Below are positions 8,461 to 16,547 of a stretch of 64,000 nucleotides of DNA, one piece after another. Within the stretch, counting starts at the first letter, position 1, and each line of letters opens with the position of its first letter. The notes under the pieces are model-generated. The model searched no databases. It saw nothing but the letters and a program-made list of their open reading frames with translations, and had not been told where the DNA came from. The stretch spans positions 496,001 to 560,000 of the forward strand of contig NZ_FNBZ01000003.1 of assembly GCF_900102525.1 (NCBI RefSeq), given 5' to 3'. The translations under genes and the position numbers were made by a program. The DNA is from Allobosea robiniae (GTDB taxonomy: Bacteria; Pseudomonadota; Alphaproteobacteria; Rhizobiales; Beijerinckiaceae).

Positions 8461-9189
8461 TTACTCGTCGTCCTCTTCGTCGGCCGGGCGCTTGAGCTGC
8501 TTCAGCTTGGCGAAGACGGAATCGACGTCGATCGCGGCTTCCTCCTCGCGCTTCGGCCGGCTCATGTCGGCGAAGGGCTGGCTCTCGCTGGGCTTCGGCT
8601 CCGGAGCAGTGGCCTCTTCCACGGTGAGCAGGGTCGAGCCGGCCTCGACCAGCGCGGCCGGACGGTCCTTGGCGGCGCGGCCGACTTCGAAATCGAGATC
8701 GATCTGCGAGCACAGGCCGAGGCTGACCGGGTCGATCGGGGTCAGCGTCTGGGCGTTCCAGTGGGTGCGGTCGCGGATCTGCGCGATGGTCGACTTGGTG
8801 GTGCCGATCAGGCGGATGACCTGCGCGTCCTTGAGCTCGGGATGGTTGCGCAGCAGCCAGAGGATCGCGTTCGGCCGGTCCTGGCGCTTGGAAACCGGGG
8901 TGTAGCGCGGGCCCTTGGTGCGCTTGATCTCCGGCACCTTCACCTTGCGCTCGGCGAGCTTGAGATGGTGGCTCGGGTTCTTGGCGGCGCGCTCAAGCTC
9001 CTCGCGGGTGAGCTGGCCGGAGGTGATCGGGTCGAGGCCCTTGATGCCGGCGGCAACTTCGCCGTCCGCGATGCCGCGCACCTCGAGCGGGTGCAGCTTG
9101 CAGAACTCGGCGATCTGCTCGAACGTCAGCGAGGTGTTCTCGACCAGCCAGACCGCGGTGGCCTTGGGCATCAGCGGGGTTTGTGACAC
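8461..9189 (-). CDS. trcR: Cell cycle transcriptional regulator TrcR (DUF1013)
   Basis: A 242-residue DUF1013 protein, annotated in alphaproteobacteria as the cell-cycle regulator TrcR. The N-terminus has MPKATAVWLVENTSLTFEQIAEFC, a helix-turn-helix-like segment typical of sigma-factor/Region-4-like DNA binding, followed by HPLEVRGIADGEVA. The middle carries ILWLLRNHPELKDAQVIRLIG and a second HTH-like TTKSTIAQIRDRTHWN. The acidic tail ends EEDDE. The neighbourhood includes other cell-cycle genes: a candidate CtrA/GANTC-controlled RNA and rcdA are within 3 kb. I chose the start at 9189, which follows a GGAGAC box. Confidence 0.92.
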   Translation of the reverse strand: MSQTPLMPKATAVWLVENTSLTFEQIAEFCKLHPLEVRGIADGEVAAGIKGLDPITSGQLTREELERAAKNPSHHLKLAERKVKVPEIKRTKGPRYTPVSKRQDRPNAILWLLRNHPELKDAQVIRLIGTTKSTIAQIRDRTHWNAQTLTPIDPVSLGLCSQIDLDFEVGRAAKDRPAALVEAGSTLLTVEEATAPEPKPSESQPFADMSRPKREEEAAIDVDSVFAKLKQLKRPADEEDDE

Positions 9190-9367
9190 GGTACGGTCTC
9201 CTCTTCGCCTTCGCGCCGCCGCTCGCAGGGGCTCTTAAGGCAGGGTCGCGGACAATAGCTCTCATGCGCCGACCGGCCTCCCCGGCCGGCCATCCAAATC
9301 ATCGACGATGAGCAGGATGGCGCGCCTTATAGGCGAGGGCGGGGCAAGTGTCTATGAAAAGCGATGC

Positions 9368-10366
9368 TCACACCGTCAGCACGATCTTGCCGATATGGGT
9401 GCTGGATTCCATCAGGCGATGGGCCTCGGCCGCCTGCGCCAGCGGGAAGGTGGCGTGGATCAGCGGCTTGCAGCGCCCGGCCTCGAGCAGCGGCCAGACC
9501 TTGGCCTGCAATTCGGCGGCGATGGCGGCCTTCTCGACAACGGTGCGCGGCCGCAGCGTCGAGCCGGTATGGGACAGGCGCTTCAGCATCAAGCGGCTGA
9601 AATTGACCGTGGCCTTCGGCCCGTTGAGGAAGGCGATCTGGACGATGCGGCCCTGATCGGCGGCCAGTTCGTAGTTGCGGTCGATATAGTCGCCGCCGAC
9701 CATGTCGAGGATCAGGTCGGTGCCGCGCCCGCCCGTCGCCGCCTTCGCCGCTGCGACGAAATCCTCCGTCCGGTAGTTGATGGCATGGTCGGCACCGAGT
9801 TCGCGGCAGGCGGTGCATTTGTCGTCGGAGCCGGCCGTCGCGATGACGGTCGCACCGAAGGCCTTGGCGAGTTGGATCGCCGTGGTCCCGATGCCGGACG
9901 AGCCGCCATGGACGAGGAAGCTCTCGCCGGCCTGCAAGCGACCGCGCTGGAAGACATTGGTCCAGACCGTGAAGAAGGTCTCGGGGATCGCCCCGGCCTG
10001 GGTGAGCGTCAGGCCCTTGGGGGCGGGCAGGGCGTTGCGCTCGTCGACCACGGCATATTCGGCATAACCGCCACCGGCGACGAGGGCGCAGACCGTCGAA
10101 CCGATCGCGAAGCGGCCGGCGCCTTCGCCCTGCGCCACGACCGTGCCGGCGAATTCGAGGCCGGGGATGTCGGAGGCGCCGGGAGGCGGGTTGTAGCCGC
10201 CCTGGCGCTGCAGGACGTCCGGCCGATTGACGCCGGCGGCAGCGATGGCGACGAGGATCTGGCCCGGACCGGGCTTCGGGACCGGGCGCGTTTCCGGCCT
10301 GAGGACCTCGGGGCCGCCCGGAGCCGCCATGCCGATCGCCGTCATCGTTTCGGGAAGTGCCGTCAT
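9368..10366 (-). CDS. NAD(P)H-quinone oxidoreductase, PIG3 family
   Basis: A 332-residue medium-chain dehydrogenase/reductase of the zeta-crystallin/PIG3 quinone oxidoreductase group. It reduces quinones with NADPH and has no catalytic zinc ligands. The N-terminal GroES-like domain holds AAGVNRPDVLQRQG. The Rossmann motif is HGGSSGIGTTAIQLAKAFG, and the cofactor-binding region ends in the usual AADQGRIVQIAFLNG. Length is normal. It lies divergent from the DUF1192 gene across a 92 bp spacer. No role is indicated by neighbours other than the general cell-cycle context. Confidence 0.93.
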   Translation of the reverse strand: MTALPETMTAIGMAAPGGPEVLRPETRPVPKPGPGQILVAIAAAGVNRPDVLQRQGGYNPPPGASDIPGLEFAGTVVAQGEGAGRFAIGSTVCALVAGGGYAEYAVVDERNALPAPKGLTLTQAGAIPETFFTVWTNVFQRGRLQAGESFLVHGGSSGIGTTAIQLAKAFGATVIATAGSDDKCTACRELGADHAINYRTEDFVAAAKAATGGRGTDLILDMVGGDYIDRNYELAADQGRIVQIAFLNGPKATVNFSRLMLKRLSHTGSTLRPRTVVEKAAIAAELQAKVWPLLEAGRCKPLIHATFPLAQAAEAHRLMESSTHIGKIVLTV

Positions 10367-10458
10367 GGCGCAGTGTCCTCGTTTGGTGCGTCGCAGCGTG
10401 ACTGCGTTGGAAACTTAGCTAGCGTGCCCCGCGCAGTTTGAGCAGATGCGAGGCCGCC

Positions 10459-10659
10459 ATGTCGATATTCCCGGAGGATGACCGCCCCAAGCCGAAGAGC
10501 GTGCACGAAATCGGACAGGATCTGTCGACGCTGTCGCTTGGCGAGATCGACGAGCGGGTCGCCGCGCTCAAGGCCGAGATCGAGCGCCTGATCGAGACCC
10601 GGTCCCGCAAGGACGCCTCGCGCTCTGCTGCGGATGCGTTCTTCCGCAAGCCCGCCTGA
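10459..10659 (+). CDS. DUF1192 family small protein
   Basis: A 66-residue DUF1192 protein with a single predicted amphipathic helix. The signature LSTLSLGEIDERVAALKAEI is intact. The ATG at 10459 follows GCGAGG and gives MSIFPEDDRPKPKS, the family's usual start; an in-frame upstream start at 10438 is less likely. This family often precedes rcdA in Rhizobiales, as here. Function is not known. Confidence 0.88.
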   Translation: MSIFPEDDRPKPKSVHEIGQDLSTLSLGEIDERVAALKAEIERLIETRSRKDASRSAADAFFRKPA

Positions 10660-10683
10660 AAAAGCGTCAAAAAGAAACGCCCG

Positions 10684-10717
10684 TTAACAGGGCGTTAATG
10701 ATTCCAAAGTATGAATC
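10684..10717 (+). promoter_or_regulatory. CtrA box plus two GANTC sites
   Basis: A full-consensus CtrA box TTAA-N7-TTAA lies at 10684-10698. It is followed by two GANTC (CcrM) methylation sites, GATTC at 10700-10704 and GAATC at 10713-10717. A weak -10-like TATGAA at 10710-10715 places the CtrA box about where a -35 would be. The predicted start, near 10722, is exactly at the first hairpin of the candidate small RNA. The box and GANTC sites are read directly; the promoter is inference. Confidence 0.6.
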
Positions 10718-10721
10718 GCAT

Positions 10722-10813
10722 CATCCAGTTTGTCTGGATGTCGAGTGGCTCCTGCCCACTCTGTTTGACGCCTCCCTGTTGACCTTCGAGCCGCCCTTGG
10801 CGGCTCTTTTTTT
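10722..10813 (+). ncRNA. Candidate small RNA with three hairpins and a terminator
   Basis: About 92 bases between the CtrA box and a strong intrinsic terminator, with no credible reading frame. Hairpin 1 is CATCCAG-tttgt-CTGGATG (10722-10740). Hairpin 2 is GAGTGG with loop ctcctgc and CCACTC (10743-10761). Hairpin 3 is GAGCCGCC-ctt-GGCGGCTC followed by seven Ts (10788-10813). The loop of hairpin 2 and the single strand GCCTCCCT at 10770-10777 contain CUCC, complementary to a Shine-Dalgarno. This is the layout of a trans-acting, translation-blocking RNA. The rhizobial cell-cycle RNA EcpR1 has a comparable three-domain shape, but I cannot tell whether this is a homologue. Confidence 0.55.
10788..10813 (+). 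terminator. Intrinsic terminator of the candidate small RNA
   Basis: Stem GAGCCGCC / GGCGGCTC with a three-base loop and seven Ts immediately after. No coding gene ends just upstream except DUF1192 at 10659. Confidence 0.88.
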
Positions 10814-11019
10814 GTCTGCGCGTTCCCCGGACCCGGCGAATCTGGGATGCTCCTGTGGAGCCGCCCGCCTTGTTGTCGCCACAGGGGTTTAGCCTCGTTA
10901 AGGTTAACGACACCTTACCGGCGCCGGCGACCGTGATCGGCGCTATCCTTGCGACATCGGTGTCCTGATCCGTGACGCGTTCCAGAGGCGCACGGGCTTG
11001 TGCCGATGGGAGACACCGC

Positions 11020-11550
11020 ATGAACGACGCCCAGTTGCTCGACCCGCAGACGGAAGAGGGCGCGATTTCCTTTGCTCGGGGCTTCGTGCGCTCCGACGCC
11101 TTCATGCTGCTGTTTCGCGAGGGAATGGGACTGGTCGAGCAGACGGCGGGCTATCTCGACGGAGACGGGCGCAAGGATGCCGCCGCCCTGCCGCGCGAGG
11201 CCTCGCTGACCTACGCCACCGAGAGCATGCGCCTGACCACGCGATTGATGCAGGTCGCCTCCTGGCTCCTAGTGCAGCGGGCCGTGGCGGAAGGCGAGCT
11301 CACCGCGGAGCAGGCCCGGACCGAGCACAACAAGGTCAAGATCGGCGACCCGATGGCGCCGCCGTCGGAGTCTATCGTGGCGCAATTGCCGGAGCGGCTG
11401 CGCGAGCTGATGGCGCATTCGTTCAGGCTGCAGGAGCGTATCCGCCATCTGGAGGGCCAGATGTCGGGCCAGGCGCCTGTGCGCGCGGCCGTCAACCCGG
11501 TCCTGGACCAGCTCGCCAGCCTGCAGGCCCGGCTCGGGCTCGCCCACTGA
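11020..11550 (+). CDS. rcdA: RcdA-like protease adaptor (DUF1465)
   Basis: A 176-residue DUF1465 protein, the family of Caulobacter RcdA. RcdA helps deliver substrates such as CtrA to the ClpXP protease during the cell cycle. The hallmark helical segments ISFARGFVRSDAFMLLFREGM, LVEQTAGYLDGDGR and ESMRLTTRLMQVASWLL are intact, and the C-terminal tail LDQLASLQARLG is a predicted helix. I start it at the ATG at 11020 with GGGAG at 11008-11012. A GTG at 10972 would add only non-conserved residues. The gene is downstream of the candidate CtrA-regulated RNA. Confidence 0.92.
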   Translation: MNDAQLLDPQTEEGAISFARGFVRSDAFMLLFREGMGLVEQTAGYLDGDGRKDAAALPREASLTYATESMRLTTRLMQVASWLLVQRAVAEGELTAEQARTEHNKVKIGDPMAPPSESIVAQLPERLRELMAHSFRLQERIRHLEGQMSGQAPVRAAVNPVLDQLASLQARLGLAH

Positions 11551-11608
11551 TCATTCGGGAGCGCGGCGCCGTCGAGGCGCTGCGCTTCGGATCATGCCAA
11601 AACGGAAA

Positions 11609-11633
11609 AACCCGGCCGCGAGGCCGGGTTTTC
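11609..11633. terminator. Bidirectional terminator between rcdA and rpmE
   Basis: Hairpin AACCCGGCC-gcga-GGCCGGGTT flanked by A-tracts and T-tracts, lying between convergent rcdA and rpmE. Confidence 0.85.
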
Positions 11634-11674
11634 TTGTTCGAGATCAAGGACGGCGGCGCCGCAGCGCCGCAGCA

Positions 11675-11911
11675 TCACTTCTTGCCGATCGCGCCCAGGC
11701 CGGCGAAGCGCGTGTTGAAGCGCGAGACGCGGCCGCCGCGGTCCAGCATATGCTGGGTGCCGCCGGTCCAGGCCGGGTGGGTCGTGGGGTCGATGTCAAG
11801 GTTGAGGGTGTCCCCTTCCTTGCCGTAGGTCGAGCGGGTGGCATATTCGGTGCCATCGGTCATGACGACCTTGATGGCGTGATAGTCGGGATGGATGCCA
11901 GCCTTGGCCAT
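11675..11911 (-). CDS. rpmE: 50S ribosomal protein L31, cysteine-free type
   Basis: A 78-residue L31 beginning [20 protein letters not shown] and carrying [21 protein letters not shown]. It has no cysteine at all, so it is the zinc-independent (C-minus) form usual in alphaproteobacteria. It is a component of the 50S subunit at the central protuberance. The ATG at 11911 is chosen because an upstream in-frame extension to 12043 adds a cysteine-rich stretch without family similarity. It is divergent from the ABC exporter gene, as in many relatives. Confidence 0.95.
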   Translation of the reverse strand: MAKAGIHPDYHAIKVVMTDGTEYATRSTYGKEGDTLNLDIDPTTHPAWTGGTQHMLDRGGRVSRFNTRFAGLGAIGKK

Positions 11912-12182
11912 GACGAAATCCTCAGAAAGCTTACAAAAACGGGCGCATCGACAAGCAGGCGAGCCTGCCCGGCCCGTCGAAAGAATTCGGATGAGCCTGT
12001 CGTGAATTTGGGTGCACATATCGCAGCCGGCGCTCCAGCGCAAGCGCGACGCACTCCCGGGGAAGGGCCCTGCGGCGTTGCGTCGTTTGCCAAGCCCGCC
12101 ATGATCGGCTTCACGGAGGCGAGATTGAGATTGGTCGAAAGAGCGCGCGCGACGCGTGCGCGAGATGCAGGAGGCCCGCTGC

Positions 12183-13961
12183 GTGGCCGAAGCTGAGAAG
12201 AACGACAGGAAGGCCCGGCCGGATTTCCGTTCGCTGGCGACCTTCTGGCCTTATGCCCGGGCGCAGAAGCGCCGGATCCTGCTCGCGCTCGTCGCGCTGG
12301 TCGTCGCCTCGCTGGCGACGCTGGCGCTACCGCTGGCGGTGCGCCGCGTCATCGATGTCGGCTTCACCGGGGGCGAGCAGCAGCTCGCCAACAGCTATTT
12401 CATCCTGCTGATCGGCGTGGTCGGCGTGCTGGCGCTGGCGAGCTCGGCACGCTTCTACCTGGTGATGACGGTGGGCGAGCGCATCGTTGCGTCGCTCCGC
12501 GCCGATGTCTTCCGCCATCTGACGCAGCTGGAACCGGCCTTCTTCGATTCGAGCCGGGCCGGCGACCTCGTCTCGCGGCTCACCGCCGACACCACGCAGA
12601 TCAAGTCGACCTTCGCCTCGACAGCCTCGATCGCGCTGCGCAACGCCATCATGACGCTTGGCGCGCTGGCGATGATGGTGGCGACGAGCCCGCGGCTTTC
12701 CGCGATCGTCATCGGAGTCATTCCGCTGATCGTGATCCCGCTGGTCCTGTCCGGCCGCTCGGTCAGGCGCCGCTCGCGGGCGGCGCAGGACCGGCTCGCC
12801 GATGCCTCCGCCTTCGCGGCTGAAGCCGTCGGCGCCATCCGCACGATGCAGTCCTTCGGTGCCGCCGGGCAGAGTTCGGCGCGGTTCGAGGCGGCGTCGG
12901 ACGGGGCCTATGCAGCCTCGCGGGAGGCGACGGCCTCGCGCGCGCTCCTCTCGGGCGTCGCGATCTTCCTGGTCAGCGCCAGCGTGGTCTGCGTGCTCTG
13001 GGTCGGGGCGACCGAGGTTTTCGATGGGCGGATGACTGGCGGGCGGCTGTCGCAGTTCATCCTCTATGCGGTGCTGGCCGCAAGCTCGCTCGGCCAGCTC
13101 TCCGAGGTCTATGGCGATATCAGTGCGGCTGCCGGTGCCTCCAGCCGGCTCGGCGAGATCCTGGCGCTGAAGCCGGCCATCGCCGCGCCGCCACATCCCA
13201 AGCCGATGCCGGCTCCCTCGCTCGGCGAGTTCGCCTTCGAGAACGTCTCCTTCAGCTATCCCGGCCGTGTCGGGCCGGCGCTGTCGGACCTGACCTTCTC
13301 GGTCCGGCCGGGCGAGCGGATCGCGCTGGTCGGGCCGTCCGGTGCCGGCAAGAGCACGGTGCTGCAACTGGCGCTGCGCTTCTACGATCCGCAGGACGGC
13401 CGCGTCGTCGTCGACGGCGTGGCGGGCCCCGAGGCCGATCCGGAGGCCTGGCGCGAGCGCTTCGCGCTGGTGCCGCAGGAGCCGACGGTGTTCGGCGTCT
13501 CGGTGCGCGACAACATCGCCTATGGCCGGCCGGGAGCCTCGCAGGAGGAGGTCGAGGCAGCGGCCAAGCTCGCGGCGGCGGACGAGTTCATCCGTGCCTT
13601 GCCTGAAGGTTACGAGACGGTCGTCGGCGAGCGCGGGGTGACGCTCTCGGGCGGGCAGCGGCAGCGCCTCGCCATCGCGCGGGCGATCCTGAAGGACGCG
13701 CCGATCCTGCTGCTCGACGAGGCGACCTCGGCGCTCGATTCCGAAAGCGAAAAGGCGGTGCAGGATGCGCTCGACCGCCTGATGCAGGGCCGCACCACGC
13801 TGGTGGTGGCGCATCGCCTCGCGACCATCCTTTCGGCCGACCGCATCCTCGTGATGGAAGATGGGCGCATCGTCGAGGAGGGCAGCCATGCCGAGCTCAA
13901 GGCGCGCGGTGGGCTCTATGCGCGGCTGGCGGCGCTGCAGTTCGGACTGGAGGCGGCCTGA
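12183..13961 (+). CDS. MsbA-type ABC exporter, fused permease and ATPase
   Basis: A 592-residue ABC exporter with a six-helix transmembrane domain (about residues 25-305) and a C-terminal ATPase. The ATPase shows Walker [10 protein letters not shown], signature LSGGQRQRL, Walker [13 protein letters not shown] and the H-loop VAHR. It belongs to the MsbA-related group often found beside rpmE in alphaproteobacteria. The substrate is unknown: lipids or drugs are typical. I use the GTG at 12183, which has AGGAGG at 12169-12174 at ideal spacing, over ATG/GTG codons at 12156 and 12165. The frame is complete and undisturbed. Confidence 0.92.
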   Translation: MAEAEKNDRKARPDFRSLATFWPYARAQKRRILLALVALVVASLATLALPLAVRRVIDVGFTGGEQQLANSYFILLIGVVGVLALASSARFYLVMTVGERIVASLRADVFRHLTQLEPAFFDSSRAGDLVSRLTADTTQIKSTFASTASIALRNAIMTLGALAMMVATSPRLSAIVIGVIPLIVIPLVLSGRSVRRRSRAAQDRLADASAFAAEAVGAIRTMQSFGAAGQSSARFEAASDGAYAASREATASRALLSGVAIFLVSASVVCVLWVGATEVFDGRMTGGRLSQFILYAVLAASSLGQLSEVYGDISAAAGASSRLGEILALKPAIAAPPHPKPMPAPSLGEFAFENVSFSYPGRVGPALSDLTFSVRPGERIALVGPSGAGKSTVLQLALRFYDPQDGRVVVDGVAGPEADPEAWRERFALVPQEPTVFGVSVRDNIAYGRPGASQEEVEAAAKLAAADEFIRALPEGYETVVGERGVTLSGGQRQRLAIARAILKDAPILLLDEATSALDSESEKAVQDALDRLMQGRTTLVVAHRLATILSADRILVMEDGRIVEEGSHAELKARGGLYARLAALQFGLEAA

Positions 13962-13973
13962 GCTGGTGGGCTG

Positions 13974-14387
13974 CTAGGGCCCCACCAGTGCGCGCTGCTG
14001 CTCTTCGCTGGGTTGGCCGAAGAAGCGGATGTTGCCGGGCTGGACCAGCACGCCGAGCGCTTCCCTGCCGTCGGGCGAGAACAGCGCATAGAACTGGTTG
14101 TTGCCGCAGTCGTGCCGCTTGCAGGTGTCGACGCGCTCGAAGGCCTGGCCACTGACGGTGACGATCGTGCTGGGGCCGCCGGGGCCGGTGAGCTTGTCAA
14201 CCTTGAGCCAGGATTCGCGCGGGCCGAGCTTGCCGAGCATGCGCGTCCAGGCGTCGCGATAGGTCGGCAGCTTCATCAGGTCGTGGAGATAGCGCCCTCC
14301 GTCCTTGGGCGCCTGGGCCGAAGCCGGAGCTGCCAGCAGCAGGGCGACAGCACTCGCGATTGCGAAAGGCAGGCGCCTGACGAACAT
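13974..14387 (-). CDS. Ivy-like periplasmic lysozyme inhibitor
   Basis: A 137-residue exported protein. A signal peptide (MFVRRLPFAIASAVALLLAA...SAQA) is followed by a mature domain resembling Ivy, the inhibitor of C-type lysozyme. The key loop is CKRHDC, matching the protruding CKPHDC loop that enters the lysozyme active site in E. coli Ivy. The two cysteines would form the loop disulfide. It is located just downstream of the MotA/MotB-like pair in the same orientation, three bases from the MotB-like stop, so it probably shares their transcript. Length is close to that of Ivy. Confidence 0.85.
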   Translation of the reverse strand: MFVRRLPFAIASAVALLLAAPASAQAPKDGGRYLHDLMKLPTYRDAWTRMLGKLGPRESWLKVDKLTGPGGPSTIVTVSGQAFERVDTCKRHDCGNNQFYALFSPDGREALGVLVQPGNIRFFGQPSEEQQRALVGP

Positions 14388-14389
14388 GT

Positions 14390-15409
14390 TCAGCGCTCCG
14401 TGATCTTGAACTCGATGCGGCGGTTGCGGCGGTGGGCGTCGTCGGTATTGGCGACGTCGAGCGGCTGGTACTCGCCGAAGCCGGTCGCCGCGACGCGGTC
14501 GGTCGGCAGGCCGCGCGAGATCAGGTATTCGACGACGGCGATGGCGCGGGCCGAGGAGAGATACCAGTTCGAGGGGAACTGCGCGGACTTGATCGGCCGG
14601 TTGTCGGTATGGCCGTCGACGCGCAGGATCCAGGGCAGGTCGGGCGGCATCTCGTTGCCGAGATCGAGCAGGATGGTGGCGAGCTTGTCGAGCTCGACCT
14701 TGCCTTCGGGCTTCAGCACGGCCTGGCCGCCGTCGAAGAAAACCTCGGACTGGAAGACGAAACGGTCGCCGACGACGCGAATATCCGGCCGTGTGCCGAG
14801 CACCTGCCGCAGCCTTCCGAAGAAGTCCGAGCGGTAGCGCGCCAGCTCCTGCACGCGCTGGGCCAGCGCGACGTTCAGCCGCGAGCCGAGCTCGGAGATG
14901 CGGGCCTGCGAATCCTTGTCCTTGGCCTCGGAGGCGGAGAGGGCTTCCTCCAGCGCTGCGAGCTGGCGGCGCATGGCCTGGATCTGCTGGTTGACGAGAT
15001 CGACCGTCGCCTGGGCCCGGGCGGAGAGCTGCTTCTCCGCATCCAGCGCCTTCTGCGATTCGGCGAGCTGGGCGCCGGCATTGCTGCCGGCTTGCGTGTC
15101 GATCAGGCCTTGCAGCCGGCTGCGCTCACCTTGCGTCTGGGCCAGCGTCGACTGCATCAGCTGGAGGCTTTCCTGCGCCTGCCGGTTGGAGGAGCGCTCG
15201 AGGGCGAGCAGGTCCGTCAGTTCGGAAATCTGCCTGTTGAGCCGCTCCAGCGCGGTGTCCTTGCCGGTCAATTCCTGCGACAGGAAGAACTGGCCGAGCA
15301 CGAAGACCGTCAGCAGGAAGACGATGCCGATCAGCATCGTCGAAAGCGCGTCGACGAAGCCGGGCCAGAAATTGACGTCCTCGCGGCGATGGGCGCGGGA
15401 GAGGGCCAT
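14390..15409 (-). CDS. OmpA/MotB-domain peptidoglycan-binding protein
   Basis: A 339-residue protein. One N-terminal membrane helix (LSTMLIGIVFLLTVFVLG, residues ~22-40) is followed by a long coiled coil (~45-190) rich in glutamine and glutamate. The C-terminal OmpA-like domain carries RVDGHTDNRPI, the peptidoglycan-binding motif, and ends in DAHRRNRRIEFKI. It is the MotB-like half of a proton-driven envelope motor of the MotA/TolQ/ExbB superfamily, whose channel partner is encoded directly upstream. No flagellar genes are nearby, so it is not the flagellar stator. It resembles a general alphaproteobacterial MotAB-like pair, and ZorB is a related but not adjacent family. Confidence 0.87.
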   Translation of the reverse strand: MALSRAHRREDVNFWPGFVDALSTMLIGIVFLLTVFVLGQFFLSQELTGKDTALERLNRQISELTDLLALERSSNRQAQESLQLMQSTLAQTQGERSRLQGLIDTQAGSNAGAQLAESQKALDAEKQLSARAQATVDLVNQQIQAMRRQLAALEEALSASEAKDKDSQARISELGSRLNVALAQRVQELARYRSDFFGRLRQVLGTRPDIRVVGDRFVFQSEVFFDGGQAVLKPEGKVELDKLATILLDLGNEMPPDLPWILRVDGHTDNRPIKSAQFPSNWYLSSARAIAVVEYLISRGLPTDRVAATGFGEYQPLDVANTDDAHRRNRRIEFKITER

Positions 15410-15438
15410 CCGTCAGGTTCCTGCTTTGGCGAGCAGCA

Positions 15439-16449
15439 TCATGGCTCGGTCACCTGGTCGGCGGTGAGGCGGTCGATCAGGCGCTTCAGGTCCTTCTCGC
15501 GGGCGGCCTGCGCCTCGACCCAGTCACGGATCATCTGCTGCTCGGAGCGCATGTGCTGGACGAGGCCCTGGATGCCCTCGGCCAGATTGGAGAGCGCCTG
15601 CGTCGCGGCGCGGTTGTTGGAGGCGCCGTCGGCCATGGCGGCGCTGAGCTGCTCGAAACGGTCGGCGAGCGGATTGCCGGCCGCAAGCAAGGCGGCAGGC
15701 GCATCGGGCGTGCCGGTGCGGCTTCCGAGCCAGCTCTCGACCTCGTTGCGGAAGCGGCGCTGTGCCTGCCCGACCTGAAGATCCAGGAAGCCGAGGATCA
15801 GCGAGCCGGCGATGCCGAAGAGCGAGGAGGAGAAGGACAGGCCCATGCCCGCGAGCGGGGCGGAAAGCCCAGCCTTGAGCTCGTCGAAGAGCACGCCGGC
15901 CTCGGCGCCGGTGCGCAGTGACTTGATGACGGTTCCGACCGAGCCGACCGTGTCGAGCAGGCCCCAGAAGGTGCCGAGCAGGCCGAGGAAGACGAGCAGG
16001 CCGCTGAGATAGCGCAGGACCTCGCGCCCGTCGTCGAGCCTGACCGCGATCGATTCGAGCGCCGTGACGGCCTGGGCTGGGGCAAGGGTGCCATGCTCCA
16101 GCGCCGGCAGGACGGAGCCCAGCGGGGCGATGACCTGGCCGCGGCGGATATCGGCGGAGGCAGGCGCGACGGCGAGGTTGGTCGCGGCGCGCGCCTCGCT
16201 GTGGATGCGCCAGAGTTCGCGCAGTGCGATCAGGCAGCCGACGAGCAGGGCCCCGAGGATGAGCCCGTTCAGACCGGGATTGGTCATGAAGGCCTGGACC
16301 AGCCCGGCCTGCAGGATGAAGCCGAGGAAGCCGATCAGGACGAGGAACAGGACCGCGCGGACGACGTAGCGGAGCGGCCTGGAGAAGCGGACCTGCGTCC
16401 GCACGGTTGCGGCCGTTGCCGGCTCGGCCGCGAAATCCTCAATCGCCAT
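15439..16449 (-). CDS. MotA/TolQ/ExbB-family proton channel protein
   Basis: A 336-residue membrane protein with hydrophobic segments near residues 28-50, 62-80, 145-165 and 200-220. It belongs to the MotA/TolQ/ExbB proton channel superfamily. The conserved GLLGTFWGLLDTVGSVG loop, corresponding to the TolQ/MotA channel loop, is visible, as is LAGMGLSFSSSLFGIAGSL. It probably pairs with the OmpA/MotB-like protein encoded 30 bases downstream to form an ion-powered complex spanning the envelope. Its task is unknown. A dedicated tolQ is at 35875, so this is not the Tol motor. Confidence 0.88.
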   Translation of the reverse strand: MAIEDFAAEPATAATVRTQVRFSRPLRYVVRAVLFLVLIGFLGFILQAGLVQAFMTNPGLNGLILGALLVGCLIALRELWRIHSEARAATNLAVAPASADIRRGQVIAPLGSVLPALEHGTLAPAQAVTALESIAVRLDDGREVLRYLSGLLVFLGLLGTFWGLLDTVGSVGTVIKSLRTGAEAGVLFDELKAGLSAPLAGMGLSFSSSLFGIAGSLILGFLDLQVGQAQRRFRNEVESWLGSRTGTPDAPAALLAAGNPLADRFEQLSAAMADGASNNRAATQALSNLAEGIQGLVQHMRSEQQMIRDWVEAQAAREKDLKRLIDRLTADQVTEP

Positions 16450-16547
16450 GCGTCGTCTTCCGTTCGCCTCGGAGTGCGGGGAGGACTGTCGCCTCCCACG
16501 CCGCCGGGATCAAGCACGAAAGAGCAACAGTTTCGAGGCTGTTGGCC

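Noticed and set aside
13974..16449. Zorya defence system
   Set aside because: Only a MotA/MotB-like pair is present; ZorC/ZorD/ZorE-type genes are absent, and the pair is of the widespread housekeeping kind.
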